A stretch of DNA of 64,000 nucleotides from an uncultured Clostridia bacterium (GTDB lineage Bacteria; Bacillota; Clostridia; TANB77; CAG-508): the NCBI GenBank assembly GCA_934121905.1, contig CAKOVI010000004.1:1-64000 (forward strand), in the 5' to 3' direction. The stretch's first letter is position 1; each line of letters opens with the position of its first letter. Under the pieces are notes generated by a model. It was not told the origin of the DNA, made no database searches, and saw only the letters and a list, made by a program, of their open reading frames with translations. The translations under genes and the position numbers were made by a program. Shown here one piece after another: positions 33,239 through 42,071 of this stretch.

Positions 33239-34672
33239 ATGAACACAAACCAAGAAATAGAAAATCAAAAACAATACATGGAAAAAGTAAAAAATATAAT
33301 AAAAGACAAAAAACTAAAATACACAATACTAACAATGGGATGCCAGCTAAACGAAAACGACTCTGAAAAAATCTGTGGAATGCTTGAACAAATGGGATAC
33401 ACAAAAACAGAAGATATGAAAGAAGCAAATCTTGCAATATTTAACACATGTTGTGTAAGAGAAAATGCAGAAGAAAGATTATTTGGAAAAGTAGGAGAAT
33501 TAAAAAATTTAAAAGAAAAAAATAATCTAATAATAGCAATTGGTGGATGTATGATGCAAGAAGAACACATTCTAGAAAAAATAAAAAGGTCATTTCATTA
33601 TGTAGATATAGTATTTGGAACACATACATTACATAAATTGCCACAAGATTTATATTCAGTACTAGAAAATCAAAAAAGAGTTCAAGACGTAATAGACGTA
33701 GATGGTAGTGTTTATGAAGATTTACCAATAAAGAGAGATAGCAAAACACAAGGCTCTGTTACCATAATGTATGGATGTAATAACTTCTGTAGCTATTGCA
33801 TAGTACCTTATGTAAGAGGTAGAGAAAGAAGCAGAAAGCCAAAAGATATAATAAAAGAGGTAAAAGAATTAGCAAACCAAGGATATAAAGAAATAATGTT
33901 ACTTGGACAAAATGTAAATTCATATTTACGTTCAGAAATGGAAGCAATAAAACAAGGAAAATTAGTAGATGAAGATGGCGATTACAAAGAAGTAGATTCA
34001 TTTGCAAAACTACTTAAAAAAATAAATAAAATAGATGGAATAGAAAGAATAAGATTTATTTCACCACATCCAAAAGACTTCACAGATGATGTAATAGAAG
34101 CAATTGCAGAATGTGACAAAGTATGCAAATTTGTGCATTTGCCACTTCAATCTGGAAGTACTAAAATGTTAAAAGTAATGAACAGAAAATACACAAAAGA
34201 ACAATATTTAAACTTAGTAGAAAAAATGAAAAATAGAATACCAAATATCAAATTTTCAACAGACATAATAGTTGGTTTTGCAGGTGAAACTGAGGAAGAT
34301 TTTGAGGATACATTAGATGTAGTAAGAAAAGTAGGATTTGAACAAGTATTTATGTTTATATACTCAAGAAGAGTTGGAACACCTGGAGATAAAATGCCAA
34401 ATCAGGTTCCAGAAGAAATAAAACATAAAAGATTTGATAGATTAAAAGAATTGGTTGAAAGCCAAATTGCTGAAAATAATAAAGAATATTTAGGAACAGT
34501 TCAAAAAGTTTTGGTTGAGGGACCTAGTAAAAATAATGATAAAATGCTTACAGGAAGAACAGAAAGTAGTAAAATTGTTGTGTTTGAGGGAAAGGAAGAT
34601 TTAATTAATACTATTCAAAATGTAAAAATTACTGAGGATCACATGTGGTATTTTAAAGGAGAAAAGGAGTAG
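33239..34672 (+). CDS. miaB: tRNA-2-methylthio-N6-dimethylallyladenosine synthase MiaB
   Basis: This radical SAM enzyme adds the methylthio group to i6A37. The 477-residue product has the N-terminal UPF0004 cysteines (TMGCQLNEND, NTCCVREN, GGCMMQE). The radical SAM triad is in CNNFCSYCIVPYVRGRERSR, and a C-terminal TRAM domain contains GTVQKVLVEG. AAAGGAAA lies before ATG 33239, and mutS starts ten bases after its stop, the usual miaB-mutS order. Confidence 0.97.
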   Translation: MNTNQEIENQKQYMEKVKNIIKDKKLKYTILTMGCQLNENDSEKICGMLEQMGYTKTEDMKEANLAIFNTCCVRENAEERLFGKVGELKNLKEKNNLIIAIGGCMMQEEHILEKIKRSFHYVDIVFGTHTLHKLPQDLYSVLENQKRVQDVIDVDGSVYEDLPIKRDSKTQGSVTIMYGCNNFCSYCIVPYVRGRERSRKPKDIIKEVKELANQGYKEIMLLGQNVNSYLRSEMEAIKQGKLVDEDGDYKEVDSFAKLLKKINKIDGIERIRFISPHPKDFTDDVIEAIAECDKVCKFVHLPLQSGSTKMLKVMNRKYTKEQYLNLVEKMKNRIPNIKFSTDIIVGFAGETEEDFEDTLDVVRKVGFEQVFMFIYSRRVGTPGDKMPNQVPEEIKHKRFDRLKELVESQIAENNKEYLGTVQKVLVEGPSKNNDKMLTGRTESSKIVVFEGKEDLINTIQNVKITEDHMWYFKGEKE

Positions 34673-34681
34673 TACAAAAAG

Positions 34682-37309
34682 ATGATAGTAGATAAAGAAA
34701 AATGTTCACCAATGATGCAAAAATATTTAGAAACAAAAGAACAATACAATGATTGTATATTATTTTATAGACTAGGAGACTTTTACGAAATGTTCTTTGA
34801 TGATGCAATACTAGTATCAAGAGAACTAGAAATTACTCTAACAGGAAAAGACTGTGGACTAGAAGAGCGTGCACCAATGGCAGGAATACCATATCATGCA
34901 GCAGAAAACTATATAGCAAGGTTAGTATCAAAAGGCTATAAAGTTGCGATATGTGAGCAGTTAGAAGATCCAAAGACAACTAAAGGAATAGTAAAAAGAG
35001 GAGTAATAAAAGTTGTAACACCTGGTACTGTTGTAGAATCTAATATGCTAGAAGAAAGAAAAAACAATTACATAATGAGCATTTGTAAAGCTGGTTTATA
35101 TTTTGGAATAGCAGTAAGTGATATATCAACAGGTGAATTTTACTCAACAGAAATAAAAGAAACAAATAATTTTTCTTTATTAATGGACGAAATATCAAGA
35201 TATTCTCCAGCAGAAATAGTTGCAAATAAAATGATGAATGAATCAGAAGCGGAAATATTGAAAATAAAAACAAGATTTCCAGAAGTATATATAACATCAT
35301 GTGATGAAAGCTATTTTAGTGAAGATATATCAAAAACTGTACAAAACTTTAGACTTGTAGATAGCAAAGGAAATGATATAGAAAAAGCTGATGACAAACT
35401 ACTTTCAATTGCGAGTATAAATGCCCTAAAAGAATATATTACAAGTACACAAATGACAGATTTAAGCCATATAAATAAAGTTGTAATTTATTCAGTTTCA
35501 AAATATATGTCATTAGATATAAATGCTAGAAGAAACCTAGAGATTACTGAGAAATTAAGAGATAGGTCAAAAAAAGGAACACTTTTATGGGTACTTGACA
35601 AAACATCAACATCAATGGGAGGAAGACTTTTAAGACGTTGGTTAAATGACCCTCTTATAGACGAAAATGAAATAAATAAAAGACTTGGGGCAGTCGAAGA
35701 GTTAAAAAATGATATTATGCTAAGAGGAGAAGTTATAGAAAACTTAAAAAAGGTATATGACATTGAAAGACTAGCAGGAAAAATGGCGTATGGAAATGGT
35801 ACACCAAGAGATATGATAACTCTAAAAAATTCTTTATCAAGATTGCCAGATATAAGACAAGTTTTGCAAAATGTAAATTCAGAATATTTAAAAGAAATTT
35901 ATCAGAATATAGATGAATTAAAAGACATACACGAGCTTATAGAAAAATCAATAGTAGATGATCCACCAATGACAACAAAAGATGGTGGATACATAAAACT
36001 TGGATATGATGAAAACATAGATACATTAAAACACGCAACAACAGATGGAAAATCTTGGCTTATGAAGTTAGAAGCAGATGAAAAAGAAAAAACAGGAATA
36101 AAATCTTTAAAAATAGGATTTAACAAAGTTTTTGGATATTATATAGAAGTTACAAATCTATATAAAGATATGGTTCCAGACACATATATTAGAAAACAAA
36201 CTCTAACAAATGGAGAAAGATATATAACAGAAGAACTAAAAAATATGGAAAACCAAATACTTGGAGCAGAAGAAAAAGTTATAAAACTAGAACTTGAAGC
36301 ATTTAGGCAAATAAGAGAAGAAATAGCTGGGAATGTAAAAAGAATGCAAAAAACAGCAGAAGCAATATCAAGATTAGATGTACTTTCGTCTTTCGCTCAA
36401 GTTGCAGAAGAAATGAACTATTGTAAACCAACAATTAATAAAGATGGAATATTAAATATTAAAGAAGGTAGACACCCCGTAATTGAAAAAATGTTATCAT
36501 CTGGAGAATTTGTATCAAATGACACATATTTAGATACAGACCAAAACCGATTAGCAATAATTACAGGACCTAATATGGCAGGAAAATCTACATATATGAG
36601 GCAAGTTGCATTAATCACCTTAATGGCACAAGTTGGAAGTTTTGTTCCTGCAACAGAGGCTGCAATTGGAGTAGTAGACAAAATATTTACAAGAGTTGGA
36701 GCATCAGATGATTTAAGTATGGGTCAAAGTACCTTTATGGTAGAAATGATGGAAGTTGCAAGTATTTTAAAAGAAGCAACAAAAAATAGCTTAGTAATAT
36801 TAGATGAAATAGGAAGAGGAACATCTACTTATGATGGACTTTCAATTGCTTGGGCAGTTGCAGAATATATTGCAGACAAAGAAAAATGTGGAGCAAAAAC
36901 TTTATTTGCAACACATTACCACGAGATGACAACTTTAGAGAAAGAAGGAAATGGTATTAAAAATTATTCTATCGCAGTTAAGGAAAAAGGAGAAGATATT
37001 ATTTTCTTAAGAAAAATAGTTGAGGGCGGAACAGACGAAAGCTATGGTGTTCACGTTGCTAAACTTGCGGGTGTTCCTAAAGATGTAACTAAAAGAGCAA
37101 ATGAAATTTTAAAGTCTTTAGAGAGAAAGAGTGTTTTAAAAGATAAGAAGCCTGAAAAAGAAGATAAGAAAAAAGTTGAAGGGCAATTTGATATGTTTAA
37201 TTATAAGTTAGCTGAGGTTGCACATGAATTGGATATGGTTAATTTGAATGAATTAACACCTATTGATGCTTTGAATACTTTGGTTAGAATTAAAGATAAG
37301 ATGGCATGA
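34682..37309 (+). CDS. mutS: DNA mismatch repair protein MutS
   Basis: The 875-residue product carries the mismatch-binding N-terminal motif FYRLGDFYEMFFDDA, connector and lever domains, and the clamp. The ABC-type ATPase has GPNMAGKSTYMRQV (Walker A) near residue 625, STFMVEMMEVASIL, LVILDEIGRGTSTYDG and the ATHYHEM box. The C-terminal helix-turn-helix dimer region ends DALNTLVRIKDKM. Full length. AAAGGAGT lies upstream. mutL is not in the window. Confidence 0.98.
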   Translation: MIVDKEKCSPMMQKYLETKEQYNDCILFYRLGDFYEMFFDDAILVSRELEITLTGKDCGLEERAPMAGIPYHAAENYIARLVSKGYKVAICEQLEDPKTTKGIVKRGVIKVVTPGTVVESNMLEERKNNYIMSICKAGLYFGIAVSDISTGEFYSTEIKETNNFSLLMDEISRYSPAEIVANKMMNESEAEILKIKTRFPEVYITSCDESYFSEDISKTVQNFRLVDSKGNDIEKADDKLLSIASINALKEYITSTQMTDLSHINKVVIYSVSKYMSLDINARRNLEITEKLRDRSKKGTLLWVLDKTSTSMGGRLLRRWLNDPLIDENEINKRLGAVEELKNDIMLRGEVIENLKKVYDIERLAGKMAYGNGTPRDMITLKNSLSRLPDIRQVLQNVNSEYLKEIYQNIDELKDIHELIEKSIVDDPPMTTKDGGYIKLGYDENIDTLKHATTDGKSWLMKLEADEKEKTGIKSLKIGFNKVFGYYIEVTNLYKDMVPDTYIRKQTLTNGERYITEELKNMENQILGAEEKVIKLELEAFRQIREEIAGNVKRMQKTAEAISRLDVLSSFAQVAEEMNYCKPTINKDGILNIKEGRHPVIEKMLSSGEFVSNDTYLDTDQNRLAIITGPNMAGKSTYMRQVALITLMAQVGSFVPATEAAIGVVDKIFTRVGASDDLSMGQSTFMVEMMEVASILKEATKNSLVILDEIGRGTSTYDGLSIAWAVAEYIADKEKCGAKTLFATHYHEMTTLEKEGNGIKNYSIAVKEKGEDIIFLRKIVEGGTDESYGVHVAKLAGVPKDVTKRANEILKSLERKSVLKDKKPEKEDKKKVEGQFDMFNYKLAEVAHELDMVNLNELTPIDALNTLVRIKDKMA

Positions 37310-37310
37310 T

Positions 37311-37361
37311 TTCTTATTGGGGACGGTTCTTGTAGCTCAAAAGAACCGTCCCCAATAAGAA
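37311..37361. repeat. Dispersed palindromic element, type B (copy 2)
   Basis: The 21-bp arms 37311-37331 and 37341-37361 are perfectly complementary, with core ATTGGGGACGGTTCTT. It begins right after the mutS stop, before the aspS T-box. Confidence 0.9.
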
Positions 37362-37446
37362 AAAAGTAATAAAACTTTATGTTACTTTTTCATTTTACTT
37401 AGAAAAATTTTTTCGTGTAGTTACCCTGAAAAACAAAGAAAAAGTA

Positions 37447-37473
37447 TTGACAAATCAAAAAAATGGGTATAAT
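37447..37473 (+). promoter_or_regulatory. Promoter of the aspS-gatCAB operon
   Basis: TTGACA (37447-37452) and TATAAT (37468-37473) have a 15-base spacer; overlapping TAATAT at 37470 gives 17. Transcription would start just before the T-box leader. Confidence 0.7.
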
Positions 37474-37484
37474 ATATATACCAT

Positions 37485-37706
37485 AAAATTGCAATGAAGA
37501 TGCAAAGGCAGTCAAGGTTGCTATAAGAGAATAAGGGTCATCGGCTGAAAGCCCTTTTAGAAAACAGACTATAACCGAAACACATTGGAGCAATAGTTAA
37601 AAGAGGAAAGATTTTAACGGTAAAACTTTCAAGCTTGGGTGGTACCGCGGATATAATATATAAATTATTATTCGTCCCTGCATTATTAGCAGAGGGCGAT
37701 TTTTGT
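37485..37706 (+). promoter_or_regulatory. T-box riboswitch leader (Asn/Asp-type) controlling aspS-gatCAB
   Basis: The conserved T-box sequence GGGTGGTACCGCG is at 37637-37649. Upstream are stem I elements (AAGAGA-like bulge near 37525, apical GGTCATCGGCTGAAAGCC). The terminator is TCGTCCCTGC (37672-37681) pairing with GCAGAGGGCGA, then TTTTT; the antiterminator uses the T-box. The 3' side of stem I reads TTAGAAAACAGACTAT, offering GAA, AAC and GAC as candidate specifiers. AAC followed by A fits the usual codon-plus-purine pattern and would sense uncharged tRNA-Asn, logical for a transamidation operon. Secondary structure should be folded to decide. Confidence 0.9.
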
Positions 37707-37756
37707 TTGTTTAAACTCTGCTAATCCAAAACCAAAAAGTAAAGGAGAAATGCAAA

Positions 37757-39508
37757 ATGAGTGAATTTAAAACACATACCTGTAACGAAATATCATTAGA
37801 AGATGTAGGAAAAAAAGTTAGAATAGCAGGATTTGTAGAAACAATAAGAGATTTAGGAGGGTTAGTTTTTCTAGATATTAGAGATATGTATGGAATAACA
37901 CAAGTTGTAACATCTATGGAATCACAAGATGTAGATGTTGTATCACATATTCCAATCGAATCATCTGTAACAGTATATGGGACAGTTAGAAAAAGGTCAG
38001 AAGAAACAAGAAATCCTAAACTAAAAACTGGAGAAGTTGAAATTTATATCGAAGAAATCAAAGTTCTAGGAAAAAGAACAGCAAATTTACCATTTGAGGT
38101 AAACTCAAACCAAGAAGTCAGAGAAGATGTAAGACTTAAATATAGATATTTAGATTTAAGAGGTCAAAAATTACAAAACAACTTAAAATTACGTGCAGAA
38201 GTTTTACAATTTCTAAGAGCACAAATGGTTGAACAAGGATTTTTAGAGGTTCAAACACCAATCCTTACAAGTTCATCACCAGAAGGAGCTAGAGATTATT
38301 TAGTGCCAAGTAGATTACATCCAGGAAAATTTTATGCACTTCCACAAGCACCACAACAATTTAAGCAACTGCTTATGGTATCTGGAATAGACAAATATTT
38401 CCAAATAGCACCATGTTTCAGAGATGAAGATGCAAGAGCAGATAGAGCACCTGGAGAATTTTACCAATTAGATATGGAAATGAGCTTCGCAAGCCAAGAA
38501 GATGTGTTTAAGGTAATAGAACCTGTAATGTATAACACATTTAAAAAATTCTCAAAAAAGAAAATTGCCGAATACCCATTCCCAAGAATCACATATAAAG
38601 ATGCAATGTTAAAATATGGTTCAGATAAACCAGATTTAAGAAATCCATTATATATAATAGATTTATCAGAATTCTTTAGCAGATGTACATTTAAACCATT
38701 TATAGGAAGAACAGTAAGAGCAATAAAGGTTAGTGGACATATGTCAAAAGGATTCCACGAGAAGATGTTAGATTATGCAATGAAAATAGGAATGAAAGGA
38801 CTTGGATACTTAGAAGTTCAAGAAGATTTAAGTTACAAAGGTCCAATTGATAAATTTATACCAGAAGAGCTAAAAAAAGAGCTAATAAGCTTGGCAAAAT
38901 TGGAAAAAAATGATACAATATTTTTCATAGCAGATAGCGAAAAAAGAGCTACAGAACTTGCAGGTCAAATAAGAACAGAATTAGGAAAAAGACTAGATTT
39001 AATAGATGAAGATGTATTCAAGTTCTGTTGGATAATAGATTTTCCAATGTTCGAATTAGATGACCACGAAAAATTAGCATTTAGTCATAACCCATTTTCA
39101 ATGCCACAAGGTGGACTAGACGCATTAGAACATCAAAATCCATTAGACATTTTAGCATATCAATATGATATAGTATGTAATGGAATTGAGTTATCATCAG
39201 GAGCAGTAAGAAATCACGACATCGAAATAATGCTAAAAGCTTTCAGTATGGCAGGTTATACAGAGGAAGAGGTAAAGACAAAATTTGGTGCTTTATATAC
39301 AGCATTTCAATTTGGAGCACCACCACATGCAGGCATTGCACCTGGAATTGACAGAATGCTTATGCTTCTTACAAATTCAGAAACAATAAGAGAAGTAATT
39401 GCATTTCCACTAAATAGCAAGGCTGAAGATTTAATGATGGGAGCACCAGGAAATGTTAAGAGAGAACAATTAAGAGATGTACACATAGAAATTTTGAGAA
39501 AAGGATAG
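37757..39508 (+). CDS. aspS: Aspartyl-tRNA synthetase (probably non-discriminating)
   Basis: The 583-residue product is a bacterial-type class II synthetase. It has an N-terminal OB anticodon-binding domain (GKKVRIAGFVETIRDLGGLV), motif 2 around CFRDEDARADRAPGEFYQLD, a GAD insertion domain, and motif 3 GAPPHAGIAPGIDRMLML. It charges tRNA-Asp. Because gatCAB follows in the same operon and no asnS is present in the window, it probably also mischarges tRNA-Asn with Asp for GatCAB to amidate. Regulated by the T-box. AAAGGAGA precedes ATG 37757. Confidence 0.97.
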   Translation: MSEFKTHTCNEISLEDVGKKVRIAGFVETIRDLGGLVFLDIRDMYGITQVVTSMESQDVDVVSHIPIESSVTVYGTVRKRSEETRNPKLKTGEVEIYIEEIKVLGKRTANLPFEVNSNQEVREDVRLKYRYLDLRGQKLQNNLKLRAEVLQFLRAQMVEQGFLEVQTPILTSSSPEGARDYLVPSRLHPGKFYALPQAPQQFKQLLMVSGIDKYFQIAPCFRDEDARADRAPGEFYQLDMEMSFASQEDVFKVIEPVMYNTFKKFSKKKIAEYPFPRITYKDAMLKYGSDKPDLRNPLYIIDLSEFFSRCTFKPFIGRTVRAIKVSGHMSKGFHEKMLDYAMKIGMKGLGYLEVQEDLSYKGPIDKFIPEELKKELISLAKLEKNDTIFFIADSEKRATELAGQIRTELGKRLDLIDEDVFKFCWIIDFPMFELDDHEKLAFSHNPFSMPQGGLDALEHQNPLDILAYQYDIVCNGIELSSGAVRNHDIEIMLKAFSMAGYTEEEVKTKFGALYTAFQFGAPPHAGIAPGIDRMLMLLTNSETIREVIAFPLNSKAEDLMMGAPGNVKREQLRDVHIEILRKG

Positions 39509-39526
39509 AAGATAGGAGGAATTAAA

Positions 39527-39814
39527 ATGACAGTTAGTAAAGAAGAACTTTTGCATATTGCAAATCTTGCACAATTAACTTTAAAAGATGACGAAATTGA
39601 TAACTATTTAGCAAATTTACAAGATATTCTAAATTTTGCAGAAGTTGTAAATAATGCACCTGTTGATAATTTAGATATTACAATAGGAGCAAATGAGGCT
39701 AAAAATAGATTTAGAAAAGATGAAATTAAGGTATTTGAGGATAATGAAGCGTTACTTGCTAATGCTCCTTCTAAGGAAATGAATATGTTTAAGATACCTA
39801 AGGTTATAAGTTAA
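39527..39814 (+). CDS. gatC: Asp-tRNA(Asn)/Glu-tRNA(Gln) amidotransferase subunit C
   Basis: The 95-residue protein stabilises the GatA-GatB complex. It contains the family motif LLHIANLAQLTLKDDEIDNY and LQDILNFAEVVNN, then an FRKDEI segment. AGGAGG precedes ATG 39527, 18 bases after aspS. Confidence 0.95.
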   Translation: MTVSKEELLHIANLAQLTLKDDEIDNYLANLQDILNFAEVVNNAPVDNLDITIGANEAKNRFRKDEIKVFEDNEALLANAPSKEMNMFKIPKVIS

Positions 39815-39822
39815 TGACAAAA

Positions 39823-39916
39823 GGGACAAAAGGGACCGGGTCTTTTTTGTCCTAACTCAAAAAAGACCCGGTCCCAAATGATTAGAGGACAAAAAAGACC
39901 CGGTCCCTTTTGTCCC
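39823..39916. repeat. Dispersed palindromic element, type A, composite with an extra right arm
   Basis: A left arm (39823-39852) is followed by two right arms: a shorter one at 39859-39876 (AAAAAAGACCCGGTCCCA) and a full 30-bp one at 39887-39916. Either can pair with the left arm, so the element can fold two mutually exclusive ways. It lies between gatC and gatA, ending just before AAGGAGG of gatA. Confidence 0.9.
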
Positions 39917-39931
39917 AAGCAAGGAGGTAAA

Positions 39932-41404
39932 ATGATGAATATAACAGAACTAACAGTTCACGAATTACAACAAAAATTAAAAAGCAAAGAACTAACAATA
40001 ACAGAAATACTAGAAAGTTATTGTAACAGAATAAATGAAAAAGAGCCAGAAGTAGAGGCATTTGTAACAACATATTTAGAAGAAGCAAAAGCCGAAGCTC
40101 AAAAAGTACAAGAAAAGCTAGATAATGGCGAAAATTTAGGAGAATATGCTGGAATTCCAATAGGAATAAAAGATAATTTATGTATGAAAGGAACAAAAAC
40201 AACATGTTCCTCTAAAATGCTAGAAAACTTTGTTTCTCCTTATGATGCAACAGTTATAGAAAAATTAAAAGATGAAAACATAATATCTTTAGGAAAACTA
40301 AACATGGATGAATTTGCAATGGGAAGTTCAACAGAAAGTTCATATTTTAAAAAGACAAAAAATCCATGGAATTTAAATAAAGTTCCGGGTGGTTCATCAG
40401 GTGGTTCAGCAGCAGCTGTTGCAGCTAATATGGTTCCTTGGGCATTAGGATCTGATACAGGAGGAAGTATCCGTCAACCAGCTTCATTATGTGGTGTTGT
40501 AGGATTAAAGCCAACTTATGGACTAGTTTCAAGATATGGATTAGTTGCATTTGCATCAAGTTTAGACCAAATAGGTCCTATAACTAAAGATGTTAGAGAT
40601 AGTGCTATGCTTTTAAGTTTAATTGCAGGACATGATGAAAAAGATACTACATCAGAGGAGATAGAGAAAAAAGACTATACAAAGGCTCTAAAAAATGATG
40701 TTAAAGGTCTAAAAATTGGTGTTCCAAAAGAATTCTTTGGAGAAGGTATAAACGAAGAAGTTAAAAAAGAACTTACAAAAGCAATTGAAACATACAAAGC
40801 ATTAGGTGCAGAAGTTGAAGAATTTTCATTAGATGTTGCAAAATATGCATTAGCAACATATTATATAATCGCTTGTGCTGAGGCAAGTTCAAACTTAGGT
40901 AGATTTGATGGAATAAGATATGGATATAGAACTCCAGAATATTCTAATTTAAAAGAAATCTACAAAAAATCTAGAAGTGAAGGCTTTGGAGCAGAGGTTA
41001 AAAGAAGAATTATACTTGGAACTTATGTGTTATCATCAGGTTACTATGATGCATATTACAAAAAAGCTCAACAAGTTCGTACTCTTGTTTCAAATGAATT
41101 CAGCAAAGCTTTTGAGAAATATGATGTAATTTTAACTCCAACTTCACCAGTTACAGCTTTCAATATTGGAGAAAAATCAAATAATCCATTAGAAATGTAT
41201 TTAGCAGATATTTGTACAGTATCTATAAATATTGCAGGAGTTCCAGCAATTTCTATTCCTTGCGGAGTTGATAGTGAAGGTATGCCTGTCGGAATGCAGT
41301 TAATTGGTAATAAATTTGAGGAAGAGAAAATTTTAAATGCCGCTTATACTTTTGAACAAAAGGCTAAGTTTAGAGAAAATTTTAAGCCAGGATTTAGAAA
41401 ATAA
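39932..41404 (+). CDS. gatA: Asp-tRNA(Asn)/Glu-tRNA(Gln) amidotransferase subunit A
   Basis: GatA is the amidase that releases ammonia from glutamine. The 490-residue product has the Ser-Ser-Lys triad motifs: GIPIGIKDNLCMKG (Lys), VPGGSSGGSAAAVAANMVPW and GSDTGGSIRQPASLCGVVGL (Ser pair). ATG 39932 has AAGGAGG upstream; the upstream extension of the frame is palindromic element sequence. Confidence 0.97.
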   Translation: MMNITELTVHELQQKLKSKELTITEILESYCNRINEKEPEVEAFVTTYLEEAKAEAQKVQEKLDNGENLGEYAGIPIGIKDNLCMKGTKTTCSSKMLENFVSPYDATVIEKLKDENIISLGKLNMDEFAMGSSTESSYFKKTKNPWNLNKVPGGSSGGSAAAVAANMVPWALGSDTGGSIRQPASLCGVVGLKPTYGLVSRYGLVAFASSLDQIGPITKDVRDSAMLLSLIAGHDEKDTTSEEIEKKDYTKALKNDVKGLKIGVPKEFFGEGINEEVKKELTKAIETYKALGAEVEEFSLDVAKYALATYYIIACAEASSNLGRFDGIRYGYRTPEYSNLKEIYKKSRSEGFGAEVKRRIILGTYVLSSGYYDAYYKKAQQVRTLVSNEFSKAFEKYDVILTPTSPVTAFNIGEKSNNPLEMYLADICTVSINIAGVPAISIPCGVDSEGMPVGMQLIGNKFEEEKILNAAYTFEQKAKFRENFKPGFRK

Positions 41405-41414
41405 GAGGTAAGAC

Positions 41415-42047
41415 ATGTATTTAATAAGAAATAATGATTATATTGTAAAAGCAAAAAAAGAAGATATTTTTGCTAAAAGTAATAGTAAGTTAAAGATATG
41501 GAATTCTCTTTTTGGACAATATATAAAAATAGAAGACGAAACATTAATATTTAGATATGAAGGAGTTATTTATAAAATTAAGTTTGAAGACTTAATAGAC
41601 ATCAAGAAAAATAAGAAAAATTATGTATCAATCCATGAATATGGACAGCGAAGAGGTGTTTATTATACTGATATAGGGATTTTCTATTTTTTACAAATTG
41701 AATATAAGAAAAAAGGAAAATTTAAGGTTTTTGAATTTATATATGCACAAGAAGAGATAGAACCTTTACATAAGAAAAGGGAATATATAGATGGAGAGGA
41801 AATAGATAAAGTTGTCAATCATTTCATCAGAAAAAGTCAAAAAGAAGAAAACTTATTTGAAAATAATTATATAACTATTCGTGGGGGAGCAGAAGCGGAT
41901 GAAATAGAGGAAATGATTTCAAATAATTCTAATTGGGAAAAGTATGATTGCAGTAGTAAAACAATAATAATAGCATGTATTATTGGAGCAATATTATTTA
42001 TTATTATGTTTTGCACATTACCAATTTTGCTGAAAAATATAATGTAA
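41415..42047 (+). CDS. Tail-anchored hypothetical protein inserted in the gat operon
   Basis: The 210-residue product starts MYLIRNNDYIVKAKKEDIFA and is a soluble, strand-rich domain of about 180 residues. It ends in one C-terminal membrane helix (residues about 185-206, TIIIACIIGAILFIIMFCTL) with a very short tail, so the bulk would face the cytoplasm. It starts 10 bases after gatA and ends 24 bases before gatB, so it is co-transcribed with them. I recognise no family. The segment IFRYEGVIYKIKFEDLIDIK is PH-like in feel, but that is a guess. Confidence 0.7.
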   Translation: MYLIRNNDYIVKAKKEDIFAKSNSKLKIWNSLFGQYIKIEDETLIFRYEGVIYKIKFEDLIDIKKNKKNYVSIHEYGQRRGVYYTDIGIFYFLQIEYKKKGKFKVFEFIYAQEEIEPLHKKREYIDGEEIDKVVNHFIRKSQKEENLFENNYITIRGGAEADEIEEMISNNSNWEKYDCSSKTIIIACIIGAILFIIMFCTLPILLKNIM

Positions 42048-42071
42048 CCTAAAAAGAAGGAGGAAACAAAA

